DNA of 64,000 nt from an uncultured Commensalibacter sp. GTDB taxonomy: Bacteria; Pseudomonadota; Alphaproteobacteria; Acetobacterales; Acetobacteraceae. This document shows, in pieces, positions 10,337-22,361 of this stretch (the first letter of the stretch is position 1; each line of letters opens with the position of its first letter). The stretch is taken from NCBI GenBank assembly GCA_946699565.1, contig CAMPDW010000001.1, forward strand, positions 62,001 through 126,000. Direction: 5' to 3'. Made by a program: the position numbers and the translations under genes. Below the pieces are notes generated by a model. The model was given only the letters and a program-made list of their open reading frames with translations. It did no database searches and was not told where the DNA came from.

Positions 10337-11371
10337 ATGAGTTATTCGCAAGTTCTACTGGCTACAAAAAAAGTAAACATAGCTTATAATTCATTATTAC
10401 CTTTTAATTTCGAGAATGATAAAGATTTTGTTTCGCAGTTCACAATTGCCTCCCCTGTTAGTTTTTCAGGTATAGGTCTACATACTGGAAAATTAGTCCA
10501 TGTGAAATTAGTTCCAGCACCCATTGGTACAGGAATTGTTTTTTGCCGAACCGATGCAAACCATATTAAAATCCCCGCTCATTATAAAAATGTAGTTGAT
10601 ACAAGCCTTAGCACAGTTATAGCATCTTCTGCCTATCCGGATATAAAGATCGGAACTATTGAACATCTCATGTCCGCCCTTGCGGGGCATCAAATCAATA
10701 ATATTATCATTGAATGTAATGGACCAGAAATTCCTGTTTTAGATGGATCATCTGCCAAATTTTCTTCTCTTTTAAGTCAGGTTGGACGACATGTGCTTTA
10801 TGCTATTAAACCAGCCCTCAAGATTATGAAAACAATCCGTGTTCACTATAAAGATGCTTATGCTGAATTAAGTCCATCCCCCAAAAAAATACTATCCTTA
10901 TCCTTATCCATTGATTTCCCAGCATCCATTATTGGAAAACAAAAATTTGATATGGATTTAACTTCTAAAAACTTTGAAAAAGAAATAGCGTTTTGTCGTA
11001 CATTCACATTTAAAGAAGAAATCGATAATCTTCATAAAATGGGACTGGCAAAAGGTGGCAGTCTTCAAAATGCCATTGTCGTGGACAATAATACAATTTT
11101 AAATCCCGAAGGATTATATTGTTCAAATGAATTCGTTAAACACAAAATGCTGGACGCTATTGGAGATTTATCCTTAATTGGTTATCCAATTTATGGAAAA
11201 TTTTCAGGTTATAAATCAGGACATAAATTGAATAATCAATTATTACATGCCTTAATGAAAGATGATGATGCATGGTCTTTTCACGCCCTAAATTATCAAA
11301 ATATAGGCAAACAAAACAAACAATCTGCCATTATACAATTGAATCAATATCCACAAAAACAAGAAGCATAA
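10337..11371 (+). CDS. lpxC: UDP-3-O-acyl-N-acetylglucosamine deacetylase
   Basis: LpxC is the zinc hydrolase that commits UDP-GlcNAc to lipid A. The 344-residue protein starts with about 35 extra residues before the usual LpxC beginning (QFTIASPVSFSGIGLHTG). GTIEHLMSALAG supplies the first zinc histidine, and KHKMLDAIGDLSLIG supplies the His and Asp ligands. The following GYKSGHKLNN contains the catalytic histidine. EIPVLDGSSAKF is another family block. It begins after the ftsZ terminator, so it has its own promoter. An AAGGAG ribosome site lies directly upstream. Confidence 0.95.
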   Translation: MSYSQVLLATKKVNIAYNSLLPFNFENDKDFVSQFTIASPVSFSGIGLHTGKLVHVKLVPAPIGTGIVFCRTDANHIKIPAHYKNVVDTSLSTVIASSAYPDIKIGTIEHLMSALAGHQINNIIIECNGPEIPVLDGSSAKFSSLLSQVGRHVLYAIKPALKIMKTIRVHYKDAYAELSPSPKKILSLSLSIDFPASIIGKQKFDMDLTSKNFEKEIAFCRTFTFKEEIDNLHKMGLAKGGSLQNAIVVDNNTILNPEGLYCSNEFVKHKMLDAIGDLSLIGYPIYGKFSGYKSGHKLNNQLLHALMKDDDAWSFHALNYQNIGKQNKQSAIIQLNQYPQKQEA

Positions 11372-11510
11372 AAACCTCACTTTTAAAACAAAATTAAATT
11401 TTATTTAATTAAACTCTATAAGTTCCTTTCTTACATGATATAAGACATGATATAAGAGAAACATTATTTAAATAGTGTGCTATTTTATAAAGTAGAAAGT
11501 CGTTAAAATT

Positions 11511-12401
11511 GTGGTTACAGTAAGTCACAAAAAATTTTATTGTTTAAAACAACATTTTTTTCCATTATTACTTGCAACAAGTCTTGTTGCATGTGGCGGT
11601 GGTCATAAAGATAAAAAGAAACTGAATGATAATTCAGTAACTTCATATCGAGAAGGTACCCCAGAACAACTTTATAATAATGGTATTGATGGAATTAAAA
11701 TCAAAAAATATAAATTAGCTACAAAACAATTTGAACTATTACAAGAAAATTTTCCTTATTCTGGCTATACCCCGAATGCTCAGCTTATGGAAGGTTATGC
11801 TTTTTATCTACAAAACAAATATCCAGAAGCTGTAAAACAACTCGAATCTTACTTACAACTACATCCGAATAGCCCTGATGCACCTTATGCTTTTTACTTA
11901 CGAGCCCTTTGTTACTATGAACGAATTTCTGATGTCACAAGAGATCAACAAGGAACCATGGAAGCGCTAAGTGCATTAAATGATGTTGTAACACGGTTCC
12001 CTGGAACATCTTATGCACGTGATGCCCAGCTTAAGATTGACCTATGCCGAGATCATTTAGCAGGTAAAGAAATGCTTATCGGACGTTTTTATGAACAACA
12101 AAAAAACTATGAAGCGGCTATCACACGCTATCAACGTGTTGTCCTAGATTACCAAACCACCAACCATGTTGCTGAAGCTTTACATCGTTTAGTTGAGGTA
12201 TCTTTAAAATTGGGATTGACCGATCAAGCACGCAAAACGGCTTCTGTATTAGGTTATAACTATCCTAACAGCCATTGGTATCGTTATACCTTTAATGACT
12301 TAAAGAAATATCACCTTGTTTCTGAACAGACGGAAAAACCAACCAGCAAAAAAATTGGATTCTTCAAACGTATATGGTATTCAATCACTTCTATTTTTTA
12401 A
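11511..12401 (+). CDS. bamD: Outer membrane assembly lipoprotein BamD (TPR)
   Basis: BamD is the essential periplasmic lipoprotein partner of BamA in beta-barrel insertion. The only usable start is a GTG, since a stop in frame lies 18 bases upstream. The signal peptide ends in a lipobox, TSLVACGGG, with the lipidated Cys near residue 27. Tandem tetratricopeptide repeats follow, starting at EQLYNNGIDGIKIKKYKLA and including YPEAVKQLESYLQLHP and YEAAITRYQRVVLDY. At 296 residues it is in the family range. Position before recN is common in alphaproteobacteria. Confidence 0.9.
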   Translation: MVTVSHKKFYCLKQHFFPLLLATSLVACGGGHKDKKKLNDNSVTSYREGTPEQLYNNGIDGIKIKKYKLATKQFELLQENFPYSGYTPNAQLMEGYAFYLQNKYPEAVKQLESYLQLHPNSPDAPYAFYLRALCYYERISDVTRDQQGTMEALSALNDVVTRFPGTSYARDAQLKIDLCRDHLAGKEMLIGRFYEQQKNYEAAITRYQRVVLDYQTTNHVAEALHRLVEVSLKLGLTDQARKTASVLGYNYPNSHWYRYTFNDLKKYHLVSEQTEKPTSKKIGFFKRIWYSITSIF

Positions 12402-12437
12402 TAAAATTTTCTCTGAGTTTTTAACACCATATTTCCA

Positions 12438-14147
12438 ATGTTAATACAACTTTCCATTCATAACGTTGTTTTAATTGAGCGATTAGATTTAACATTTAGT
12501 CAGGGACTTACAGTTTTCACAGGTGAAACAGGTGCAGGAAAATCCATTTTATTGGATAGCCTTGCTTTAACCTTAGGTGAAAGAGCAAGTTCTTCTCTTA
12601 TCCGAACTGGAGCTAACCAAGCTTCTGTCACTGCATGTTTTGAACTTAAAAAAAACCACCCTGTTTACAAACAGCTTGAAAAAAAAGGATATGAAATTTC
12701 AGAAATTATTGAACAGCCCTTGGTTATTCGACGAACGCTATCCCAAGATGGACGTTCACGTGCTTATATTAATGATCAACTTATCAGTCTTAATTTTCTC
12801 CGAGAAATCGGTCAGTCTTTAATAGAAATACAAGGACAACATGCTCAAATTGGGTTAATGGATTCCCGTAATCATATTGCTATTTTGGATAATTTTGGAA
12901 CACCTGTCCAGCTTCTTCAAGATACACGTCATCATTATCAACAATGGATCGAATCAACTGCAAAACTAGCAGCCTTGAAAACTAGTCTTGAAGAAACATT
13001 ACAAGAAGAGAAATGGCTTCGTGAATCTATTGAAGAACTAAAAAAGCTTTCCCCACAAGCCGAAGAGGAACAAGAACTCGTTCAGAAACGGAGATCACTA
13101 CAACAAAATGAACGTCATCTGGAATTATTAGCATCCGCCTTAAATCATATTGCACCTCAAGATCGTAAAAGCCTTCAACCTTCTTATGCGTTATTGAATG
13201 CGAGCAAAATTTTACAACGTCTTATCTCAAATCCCGAAAATATAACCTTTTCTGAATCAACCCAATCGATTCAAAAAGCACTAGAGTCTATTACACAAGC
13301 CGAGGAATCATTGGCGGAAGCAGAAACTATTCTTACTCATCTTATCAATACAATCGAAATTGACCCCCAACAAATTGATGAAATTGAAGAACGTTTATTT
13401 TCCCTTAGGGGTGCAAGTCGAAAATATGGTGTAACAATTGATGAGTTATCGCATTTACTGTGTGAATTTGAAGAAAAAATCAATCAGATTGATATTGGAA
13501 CAACACAAATTCAAGAAATTGAAAGAAAAGTTTCACTTCATCGACAACAATTTGAAGTATCCGTACAAACCCTCTCTCAAAGTCGACATAAAATTGCCAA
13601 GCGACTTGAACAAGCTGTAACTAATGAATTAAAACTCTTAAAATTAGATAAAGCAAAATTTCTTGTTTCCTTAATCGCGTTAAGTAAAGAAGCATGGAAT
13701 CAAAATGGAAAAGAACAAGTTGATTTTTTAATAGCGGCCAATCCTGGCGTTCCCCCTGCCCCCCTGAACAAAGCAGCATCAGGAGGTGAGCTTTCAAGAC
13801 TCTTACTGGCATTAAAAGTTGTTTTAAGTCAACACACAACTTTATCCGCATTGGTTTTTGATGAGATCGATTCAGGGGTCGGTGGAGCAACAGCCTCGGC
13901 AATTGGGGAAAAACTTCATCATGTTGCTCAAACGATGCAGGTTTTTGTTGTAACCCACAGCCCACAAGTTGCAGCGAGTGGAGATACGCAATTTCGAATT
14001 AACAAATTTATCAGAAATGGTGTAACCTATACTACTACTACAATTTTAAATCAAGAAGAACGAAAAGAAGAAATTGCCCGTATGCTTGCTGGCAATCAAA
14101 TTACGAATGCAGCACGCTCTGCCGCTGATAGCTTATTAAATAAATAA
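12438..14147 (+). CDS. recN: DNA repair ATPase RecN
   Basis: RecN is an SMC-like ATPase that acts at double-strand breaks. The 569-residue protein has the N-terminal Walker A loop FTGETGAGKSILLDSL (residues about 30-45). Two long coiled-coil arms lie roughly between residues 150 and 390. The ABC signature AASGGELSRLLLALK and Walker B LVFDEIDSGVGG are near residues 445 and 475. The length is normal. It follows bamD by 36 bases and precedes ligA by 20, so the three may be co-transcribed. I saw no alphaproteobacterial LexA box just upstream. Confidence 0.95.
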   Translation: MLIQLSIHNVVLIERLDLTFSQGLTVFTGETGAGKSILLDSLALTLGERASSSLIRTGANQASVTACFELKKNHPVYKQLEKKGYEISEIIEQPLVIRRTLSQDGRSRAYINDQLISLNFLREIGQSLIEIQGQHAQIGLMDSRNHIAILDNFGTPVQLLQDTRHHYQQWIESTAKLAALKTSLEETLQEEKWLRESIEELKKLSPQAEEEQELVQKRRSLQQNERHLELLASALNHIAPQDRKSLQPSYALLNASKILQRLISNPENITFSESTQSIQKALESITQAEESLAEAETILTHLINTIEIDPQQIDEIEERLFSLRGASRKYGVTIDELSHLLCEFEEKINQIDIGTTQIQEIERKVSLHRQQFEVSVQTLSQSRHKIAKRLEQAVTNELKLLKLDKAKFLVSLIALSKEAWNQNGKEQVDFLIAANPGVPPAPLNKAASGGELSRLLLALKVVLSQHTTLSALVFDEIDSGVGGATASAIGEKLHHVAQTMQVFVVTHSPQVAASGDTQFRINKFIRNGVTYTTTTILNQEERKEEIARMLAGNQITNAARSAADSLLNK

Positions 14148-14161
14148 TAATAAACAAGTAA

Positions 14162-16273
<2,112 letters not shown>

Positions 16274-16284
16274 TCTGAAATAGG

Positions 16285-17394
16285 TTATTTTAAACCACGA
16301 TATCGAGGTATAATAATATTCTCTATATGGTTTAAAATAGCATTCCCTGCTTCTTCAAAACTTTCTTGGCTATAATGCTGCTCCATATAAAGACGCGCAT
16401 TTTTTGAATAGATTTGTGTTTTCTCTGGATAATAAAAAAAATCAAGAATTTGTTCAGCTAAAATTTCAGGTGAATTTTTGAAAATTAATGTTCCGATATC
16501 ATTATTTCTAAATGAATACTGCATTTCACCCACATCCGTTGAAATAACAGGTATTCCCACCGCCAATGCTTCGTGAACAGCAATACATAATCCTTCATAA
16601 ATCGACGTTTGCAAGTAAAGATGAAGATTGGATAAAAAATCCATAACATTATTTGAAAAACCAAGTAATTCAACATTTTTTACATTAAGTAAATGAATAA
16701 GATTTTCCAGTTTTTTCCTTTCCTTACCAGCCCCTACAATTGATAATTTAATTCTTTTACCTATTTTTGGATAATGATAATTAATATATCCAATTGCTTT
16801 AATCATAAGAGAAAAATTTTTAACTGGATGTAAACGTCCAACTGAACCAATATGGAAAATTCCCTTACCATCCCATATAGAAGCCTTAGGCAAATTAGGA
16901 GGATTTTTAAATAAAGGCCATTTCATAATGCGATCTGGCGAAACTTTCATTTTAGATTTTAAAAAATAAGAAACCCCTGTTGAATCTGCAATCCATAATT
17001 GAGTAAGTTTTTGCATTAAAATCGTTTTAAATAAACGAAAAGATAAACTATTTGCACTATGTTTCCAACTGACGACAGGAATATGATTCCATAAACCCAC
17101 CAATTGACCGTCAACCGTGGCTCTTGTAAGAGATGTCCATAACAAGTCAGGCGGTGAATGCTTCACAAATTTATGAAGGCTATAAGTAGATTTATATCGA
17201 TTTTGATTATTTTCTGACAAAAGATAATAAGGGATATTATTTTTCTCTAATAAAATAGTCGCTTCTTTATTTCGAGGGATACATCCAAACAGAGTAACCG
17301 AATGTCCCATTTTCATTAAAAACTGTATAATATCAGAAATAATAAACTCTGCCCCACCTTCATCAAAACTACTAACAATATAATATATTTTCAT
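16285..17394 (-). CDS. GT4-family glycosyltransferase
   Basis: This 369-residue protein is a GT-B fold glycosyltransferase of family GT4. The N-terminal half begins MKIYYIVSSFDEGGAEF, with the acceptor-side glycine loop GGAEF. The C-terminal half carries HIGSVGRLHPVKNF, typical for the donor domain, and the E-x7-E motif in SIYEGLCIAVHEALAVGIPVISTDVGEM. No signal peptide is present, so it should act on the cytoplasmic membrane face, probably on a lipid-linked or surface sugar. It stands alone between ligA (convergent) and katA (divergent). Donor and acceptor cannot be read from the sequence. Confidence 0.85.
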   Translation of the reverse strand: MKIYYIVSSFDEGGAEFIISDIIQFLMKMGHSVTLFGCIPRNKEATILLEKNNIPYYLLSENNQNRYKSTYSLHKFVKHSPPDLLWTSLTRATVDGQLVGLWNHIPVVSWKHSANSLSFRLFKTILMQKLTQLWIADSTGVSYFLKSKMKVSPDRIMKWPLFKNPPNLPKASIWDGKGIFHIGSVGRLHPVKNFSLMIKAIGYINYHYPKIGKRIKLSIVGAGKERKKLENLIHLLNVKNVELLGFSNNVMDFLSNLHLYLQTSIYEGLCIAVHEALAVGIPVISTDVGEMQYSFRNNDIGTLIFKNSPEILAEQILDFFYYPEKTQIYSKNARLYMEQHYSQESFEEAGNAILNHIENIIIPRYRGLK

Positions 17395-17612
17395 TCAAAT
17401 AACCAAAAACACTCTAATAAAACTATACATAGATTTTAATATAAAATTACTTTTATAAAACACAATTTCTAAATAAATTCTATATCAAATAAGTATAAAA
17501 TCTAATGAACGATAGATTTTTTATAGACAAATAACCGCCAAAAATTAATGAATATTAACATAATAATTACTAAATAATAATTATTAATTATTAATAATCA
17601 TGATATAATTAA

Positions 17613-17636
17613 TATATTCAATGGATATATTGAATA
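17613..17636. promoter_or_regulatory. Palindromic operator candidate upstream of katA
   Basis: TATTCAAT (17615-17622) and ATTGAATA (17629-17636) form a perfect inverted repeat around a 6-base spacer, ending 34 bases before the catalase ATG. The arms and spacing suit a dimeric regulator. Just upstream (about 17560-17600) is a second A+T-rich stretch rich in ATAAT/ATTAT repeats. Whether OxyR, a Fur-family protein or another regulator binds cannot be told by eye. Confidence 0.4.
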
Positions 17637-17670
17637 AACCATAAATTTTTTAATTAAGTGGAGCTCCGTT

Positions 17671-19107
17671 ATGAGTAAAAAAACTTTTACTACTGCTGAA
17701 GGTATTCCTGTTGCTGATGATCAAAATTCACATACAGCAGGTGCAAAAGGTCCAATACTATTAGAAGATTTTCACCTGATTGAAAAGCTTGCTCATTTTA
17801 ATCGTGAGGTAATTCCAGAAAGACGTGTACATGCTAAAGGTGCTGGTGCTCATGGAAAATTTGTAGTTACAAAAGATATTACAAAATATAGTTATGCAAA
17901 AATATTTGAAAAAGTAGGAAAAGAAACCCTTATATTCGCCCGTTTCTCTCAAGTCGGTGGCGAACGGGGTTCAGCAGATACGGTAAGAGACCCTCGGGGA
18001 TTTGCTTTAAAATTCTATACTGAAGATGGAAATTGGGATCTTGTAGGAAATAATACACCTGTTTTCTTTGTTCGTGATCCTATAAAATTTCCTGATTTTA
18101 TACGTACTCAAAAAAGAGATCCACAAACCAATTTAAAAGATCCCAATCACATGTGGGATTTCTGGTCATTATCCCCAGAAACCCTTCATCAAGTTATGAT
18201 TCTTTTCTCTGATCGTGGAATTCCAGCTAGTTATCGTTGCATGCACGGTTACGGCAGCCATACCTATAGTTTAATTAACAAAGATAATGTAAGAACATGG
18301 GTTAAGTGGCATTTCAGAACCGAACAGGGCATTAAAAACTTAGATCCAAAAAAAGCTAAAGAACTTGCCGGATCTAACCCTGATTATTTAGCAGAAGATT
18401 TATTTAATGCTATTAAAGAAGGCCATTTTCCAAGATGGAGAGCCTATATTCAAATTATGTCCATTGAGCAGGCTAAAAGACATAAAGACAATCCTTTCGA
18501 TGTTACTAAAGTTTGGTCACAGAAAGAATTCCCACTGCATGAAGTTGGTTATTTTGAATTAAATCGTAATCCAAGCAACTATTTTACAGAAGTTGAACAA
18601 GCAGCATTCGCTCCAAGTAATGCTGTACCTGGCACCGGATATTCCCCTGATAAAATGCTACAAGGTCGTTTATTTGCCTATGCTGATGCAGCACGTTACC
18701 GTGTTGGAACCAATCATCAACTTTTACCTATTAACGCAGCAAAATGCCCAGTCAATAATTATCAAAGAGATGGTTATATGCGCTTTGATGATAATGGCGG
18801 AGGGTCTACCAATTATGAACCTAATAGCGATCCAAATGCACCAAAACAAACCAATACACCAGAATGTTATTATCCTGAATATCTTTCTGGTGCAGGCGGA
18901 CGATACAATCATCGTGTTGATGAAGATTATTACAGCTATCCACGAAAATTGTTTCATTTAATGAAACCAGAACAAAAAAATCTTCTTATCAATAACTTTG
19001 TGGAATCTTTACAAAATGTTCGAAAAGATATTCAAAAACGCGTCCTTGAACATTTTAACAAAATTGATCCTGAATTAGGTCAGAAAGTTGCTGCAGGATT
19101 GAAATAA
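17671..19107 (+). CDS. katA: Monofunctional heme catalase (small-subunit type)
   Basis: The enzyme dismutates hydrogen peroxide. The 478-residue length and the residue numbering match the Proteus mirabilis-type small catalases: catalytic His54 in RRVHAKG, Asn127 in GNNTPVFF and heme-ligand Tyr337 in RLFAYADA. The start is an ATG with GTGGAGC upstream. There is no signal peptide, so it is cytoplasmic. A long A+T-rich leader with a perfect palindrome precedes it, consistent with a regulated promoter. Two hairpins follow the stop. It stands alone, next to an iron alcohol dehydrogenase, a sensible pairing in an aerobic alcohol-oxidising bacterium. Confidence 0.96.
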   Translation: MSKKTFTTAEGIPVADDQNSHTAGAKGPILLEDFHLIEKLAHFNREVIPERRVHAKGAGAHGKFVVTKDITKYSYAKIFEKVGKETLIFARFSQVGGERGSADTVRDPRGFALKFYTEDGNWDLVGNNTPVFFVRDPIKFPDFIRTQKRDPQTNLKDPNHMWDFWSLSPETLHQVMILFSDRGIPASYRCMHGYGSHTYSLINKDNVRTWVKWHFRTEQGIKNLDPKKAKELAGSNPDYLAEDLFNAIKEGHFPRWRAYIQIMSIEQAKRHKDNPFDVTKVWSQKEFPLHEVGYFELNRNPSNYFTEVEQAAFAPSNAVPGTGYSPDKMLQGRLFAYADAARYRVGTNHQLLPINAAKCPVNNYQRDGYMRFDDNGGGSTNYEPNSDPNAPKQTNTPECYYPEYLSGAGGRYNHRVDEDYYSYPRKLFHLMKPEQKNLLINNFVESLQNVRKDIQKRVLEHFNKIDPELGQKVAAGLK

Positions 19108-19124
19108 ATTCCCTATACTATCAT

Positions 19125-19193
19125 TATAAAAATAAATTATTTATTTTTATAAAGTAATCCCTTGATTAAATTATATAATCGAGAGATTACTTT
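19125..19193 (+). terminator. Double hairpin downstream of katA
   Basis: A 13-bp A+T-only perfect inverted repeat (19125-19151) is followed directly by a second, longer stem. That stem pairs AAAGTAATC with GATTACTTT, plus an inner CTTGATTA/TAATCGAG pairing (19151-19193). The second stem is the more likely terminator of katA. Confidence 0.7.
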
Positions 19194-19324
19194 CATATAT
19201 TATTACAACTGTAATTTTATTAAGAAACAACCTTTTCTATTCATTCAGAGATAAACCTTTAATTTGATAAAATTATGCTTATATCTCTTTAAACATTATA
19301 ATGGTGATAAAGGATTATAACATT

Positions 19325-20473
19325 ATGAGTACTACATTCTTTCTTCCACCTGTAAACATTATCGGCAAAAACGCTTTACAAGACGCTATTTCCCATATTA
19401 AAGGACACGGACTTAAACACGGTCTAATTGTTACTGATGCTTTTTTAAGTAAAAATGGCGTAGTTTCTGACATTGCCGACTTGCTTTCTCAAAAAGGTAT
19501 TAAAACAAGTATCTATGATGGTACACACCCAAACCCAACAGTTACTAATGTTAATAACGGTTTAAAAATTCTTAAAGAAAATCACTGTGATTTCGTCATT
19601 TCTCTAGGAGGCGGCTCACCCCATGACTGTGCAAAAGGTATTGCACTTCTTGCTACAAATGGTGGGGAAATCAAAGATTATGAAGGAATTGATAAATCTA
19701 AAAAACCTCAACTTCCTTTAATTGCGATTAATACAACAGCTGGTACTGCCAGTGAAATAACCCGTTTCTGTATTATTACAGATGAAGTTCGTCATATTAA
19801 AATGGCGATTATTACACCCCATGTTACACCTGTTCTTTCTGTCAATGATCCTGCGTTAATGGCTGGTATGCCTCCTGGACTTACTGCTGCAACAGGAATG
19901 GATGCTTTAACCCACGCTGTTGAAGCTTATGTTTCTACCGCTGCAACGCCCATTACAGATACTTGTGCATTAAAAGCCGTTACATTAATTGAAGAAAACT
20001 TACGTAATGCTGTTAAAAACGGAAAAGATATGAAAGCTCGTGAAAATATGGCATATGCAGAACTTCTTGCAGGAATGGCGTTTAATAACGCTTCTTTAGG
20101 GTATGTTCATGCAATGGCACACCAATTAGGTGGTTTTTATGGCTTGCCTCATGGTGTATGTAATGCTGTATTACTACCTCACGTACAGGAATATAATCTT
20201 CCTAAATGTGCTGGACGTTTAAAAGATATTGCCAAGGCAATGAATATCAATGTTGATCATATGAACGATGAGGAAGGTGCAAAAGCCTGTATTGCTGCTA
20301 TTTGTCGTTTATCAAAAGATATTAACATTCCTGCCAATCTAACCGAACTTAAAGTTCATGAAAAAGATATTCCTACGCTTACAGCAAATGCATTAAAAGA
20401 TGCTTGTGCTTTAACCAATCCTCGTCAAGGATCAGCAGCAGAAGTTGAAAAAATCTTTAAATCTGCAATGTAA
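19325..20473 (+). CDS. Iron-containing alcohol dehydrogenase (Zymomonas ADH II type)
   Basis: This group III NAD-dependent alcohol dehydrogenase interconverts ethanol and acetaldehyde. I choose the ATG at 19325 ([11 protein letters not shown], 382 residues) because it matches the usual family start; an in-frame ATG at 19301 would add eight residues. From memory the sequence is very close to Zymomonas AdhB. Shared blocks are [16 protein letters not shown] (nucleotide site), NTTAGTASE, metal-ligand segments [12 protein letters not shown] and [10 protein letters not shown]...[13 protein letters not shown], and [12 protein letters not shown] at the end. It is monocistronic with a strong terminator. 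An adhB symbol is not given because substrate range was not tested. Confidence 0.92.
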   Translation: MSTTFFLPPVNIIGKNALQDAISHIKGHGLKHGLIVTDAFLSKNGVVSDIADLLSQKGIKTSIYDGTHPNPTVTNVNNGLKILKENHCDFVISLGGGSPHDCAKGIALLATNGGEIKDYEGIDKSKKPQLPLIAINTTAGTASEITRFCIITDEVRHIKMAIITPHVTPVLSVNDPALMAGMPPGLTAATGMDALTHAVEAYVSTAATPITDTCALKAVTLIEENLRNAVKNGKDMKARENMAYAELLAGMAFNNASLGYVHAMAHQLGGFYGLPHGVCNAVLLPHVQEYNLPKCAGRLKDIAKAMNINVDHMNDEEGAKACIAAICRLSKDINIPANLTELKVHEKDIPTLTANALKDACALTNPRQGSAAEVEKIFKSAM

Positions 20474-20492
20474 TTACATAGATTAAATTCTA

Positions 20493-20533
20493 TATAAAAA
20501 GAGTTAGAATAAAAAATTCTATCTCTTTTTATA
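20493..20533 (+). terminator. Rho-independent terminator after the alcohol dehydrogenase
   Basis: An 18-base left arm (TATAAAAAGAG...TAGAAT) pairs with an 18-base right arm, with one T/T mismatch and a 5-base A loop. The right arm contains CTCTTTTTATA. The hairpin sits 20 bases after the stop. Confidence 0.85.
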
Positions 20534-20694
20534 TAATAAATTATTTAATTTAAAAAATTTTTAATTGTTAAAGAATAATTGAAATGAAATTATAATTTTA
20601 CAACTCAAAAATATAAAACAAAAAAACGCACTCGTAAATTATTCTTTCTTTTTTTAAATAAAGATTTAAAAATCTATTCAACTTCTAAATCCTA

Positions 20695-22010
20695 AAAAAA
20701 GCAGCCGCATTTCGAATATTCTTCTGAGCATTAAAATGCATCTCATATTGAAAATCAAACTGAAACATAATACCATTATAAATATGAATTAAATAGGTAA
20801 ATTTTACTATTATTTCTGCTAACTGAATACCTGTTGCAACTCTGGGACAATATTTGCGTAATAGACATCCCCTGAAATTATATTATCATATTGTGCTTTC
20901 CTTACTTAACAGCTCAATAATTTAATACACAAATAAAACACCTATACCATCCATGAAACGCGATTTTTAAAAACCAATATTAATCATCGCGGCAAGAAAT
21001 TCATTTTGTCGTTGGAAACTCTTTGAATTACTATAAGCAAAGCCTAGATAACCAATAAGTCCATAAATAAAGACCCTCTATGCCATTAAGATGAACCATT
21101 TGTCAAAAAAACTCATTCCTCATAATGACCCCGTATCCAACACTGATCGGCTCCATTCGCCGTAGTAATATGTCCTCCATGAATATTTTTCCCTCATACG
21201 GTAGTTGATAATTAATTTCTACTGAAAATTTCTCACCAGCATTTTCATTTTAACCGAACAATTGCCGCCCAATCAACACAACGCTCTACCCTATTACTAT
21301 AAGGCGCACGACTGACCTGATACATACCAGCACAAATAAAATATTGAGGAATAATTTAAATAAGATATTAATTTCTCATTCAAAATCTGTCCATGTCGAA
21401 AAACCTGCCATTATTAACTTAACAATTTTAGATTGCCACAAACAGCATTATTTATAAAAAAACAACGAATAGGGCCCGTGGAAAAACTTACACCGACATC
21501 CATCCGCCTCCAAAAGACATAATCATACGGTCATCAAGTATATATTTATCAACATATAAATTAATAAGTTTTGCAGCAACATTTCTACCCGCACCATATA
21601 ATTCTTGAACTTATGTAATTTTTTACCCAATCCTGCGTTTAAATTGCTGACATGTCGATCAATAACCATCTTATAGGGAACCAATCCATCCATCAACCAA
21701 TTACGACTAATTAGTATTTCCTAATCTATATCAAGATTGGCATCTGTCTGCTGTCTTTATATTGATTAATTTCTCTTGATGATAACCTAGATACGTATAC
21801 CTAACTAATTTCTAATAAATGCTCTGGCTAAGGTAAATAAGGATTAGCCTCTTCTTTTTTTCATCTACTTAATATCGTTACTATTACTTTCTACCCGCCC
21901 AATGGCTGTTTTCCATCATCCATTACTTCCATCAACAGGTACCATATGCCAATCTGTTAACTCATCATCATATTGACTATTTTGAACTAAATGATCTTTC
22001 TTTATATTTA
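20695..22010 (-). pseudogene. Decayed OprB-family carbohydrate porin
   Basis: No long frame survives, but translating the minus strand in all frames gives an ordered set of porin-like pieces. These are SRNWLMDGLVPYK, NLNAGLGKKLHKF, NLYVDKYILDDRMIMSFG, then a GPIRCFFINNAVCGN block. Next come PQYFICAGMYQVSRAPYSN, DWAAIVRL and INYQLPYEGKN. The 3' end has QRQNEFLAAMINIGF, NGIMFQFDFQYEMHFNAQ and NIRNAAAF. Their order and the C-terminal pattern match the OprB sugar-selective porins of acetic acid bacteria as I remember them. They are separated by frameshifts and stops, including a stop in the first piece. No convincing signal peptide remains. The family call is by recollection, not by search. Confidence 0.65.
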
Positions 22011-22361
22011 AGAATAGTTTATACAATTATTATTTATAAATAATAAACTATTAACGATTGCAAACATTAATAAAAAAAATTGATGATTTTATGTAGTAAA
22101 TCACTTTTATTATATAAATTTTTGCATGCTTACTAATTATAAACAAAATTATTTATAATATTTAAAAATAAATAAAAATATTATTTCAATATAATATAAT
22201 TTATATTTAAGAATGTAAGTAATTATGTAATAAAATTATACTTTAATTTTAATAATTTTTCTTTTTTATTAAAAAATGTTTTATTTACCTTCTACCATTA
22301 CAAATGATATAAATTTTATTCAATAATATTTTAATTTCATAATTAATTAACCATATCCATT
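22011..22361. other. A+T-rich spacer upstream of the RgpF-like gene
   Basis: About 350 bases of very A+T-rich sequence with no coding frame and no clear repeat. It probably holds the promoter of the following plus-strand gene and any remnant 5' region of the porin pseudogene. I see no specific site. Confidence 0.5.
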
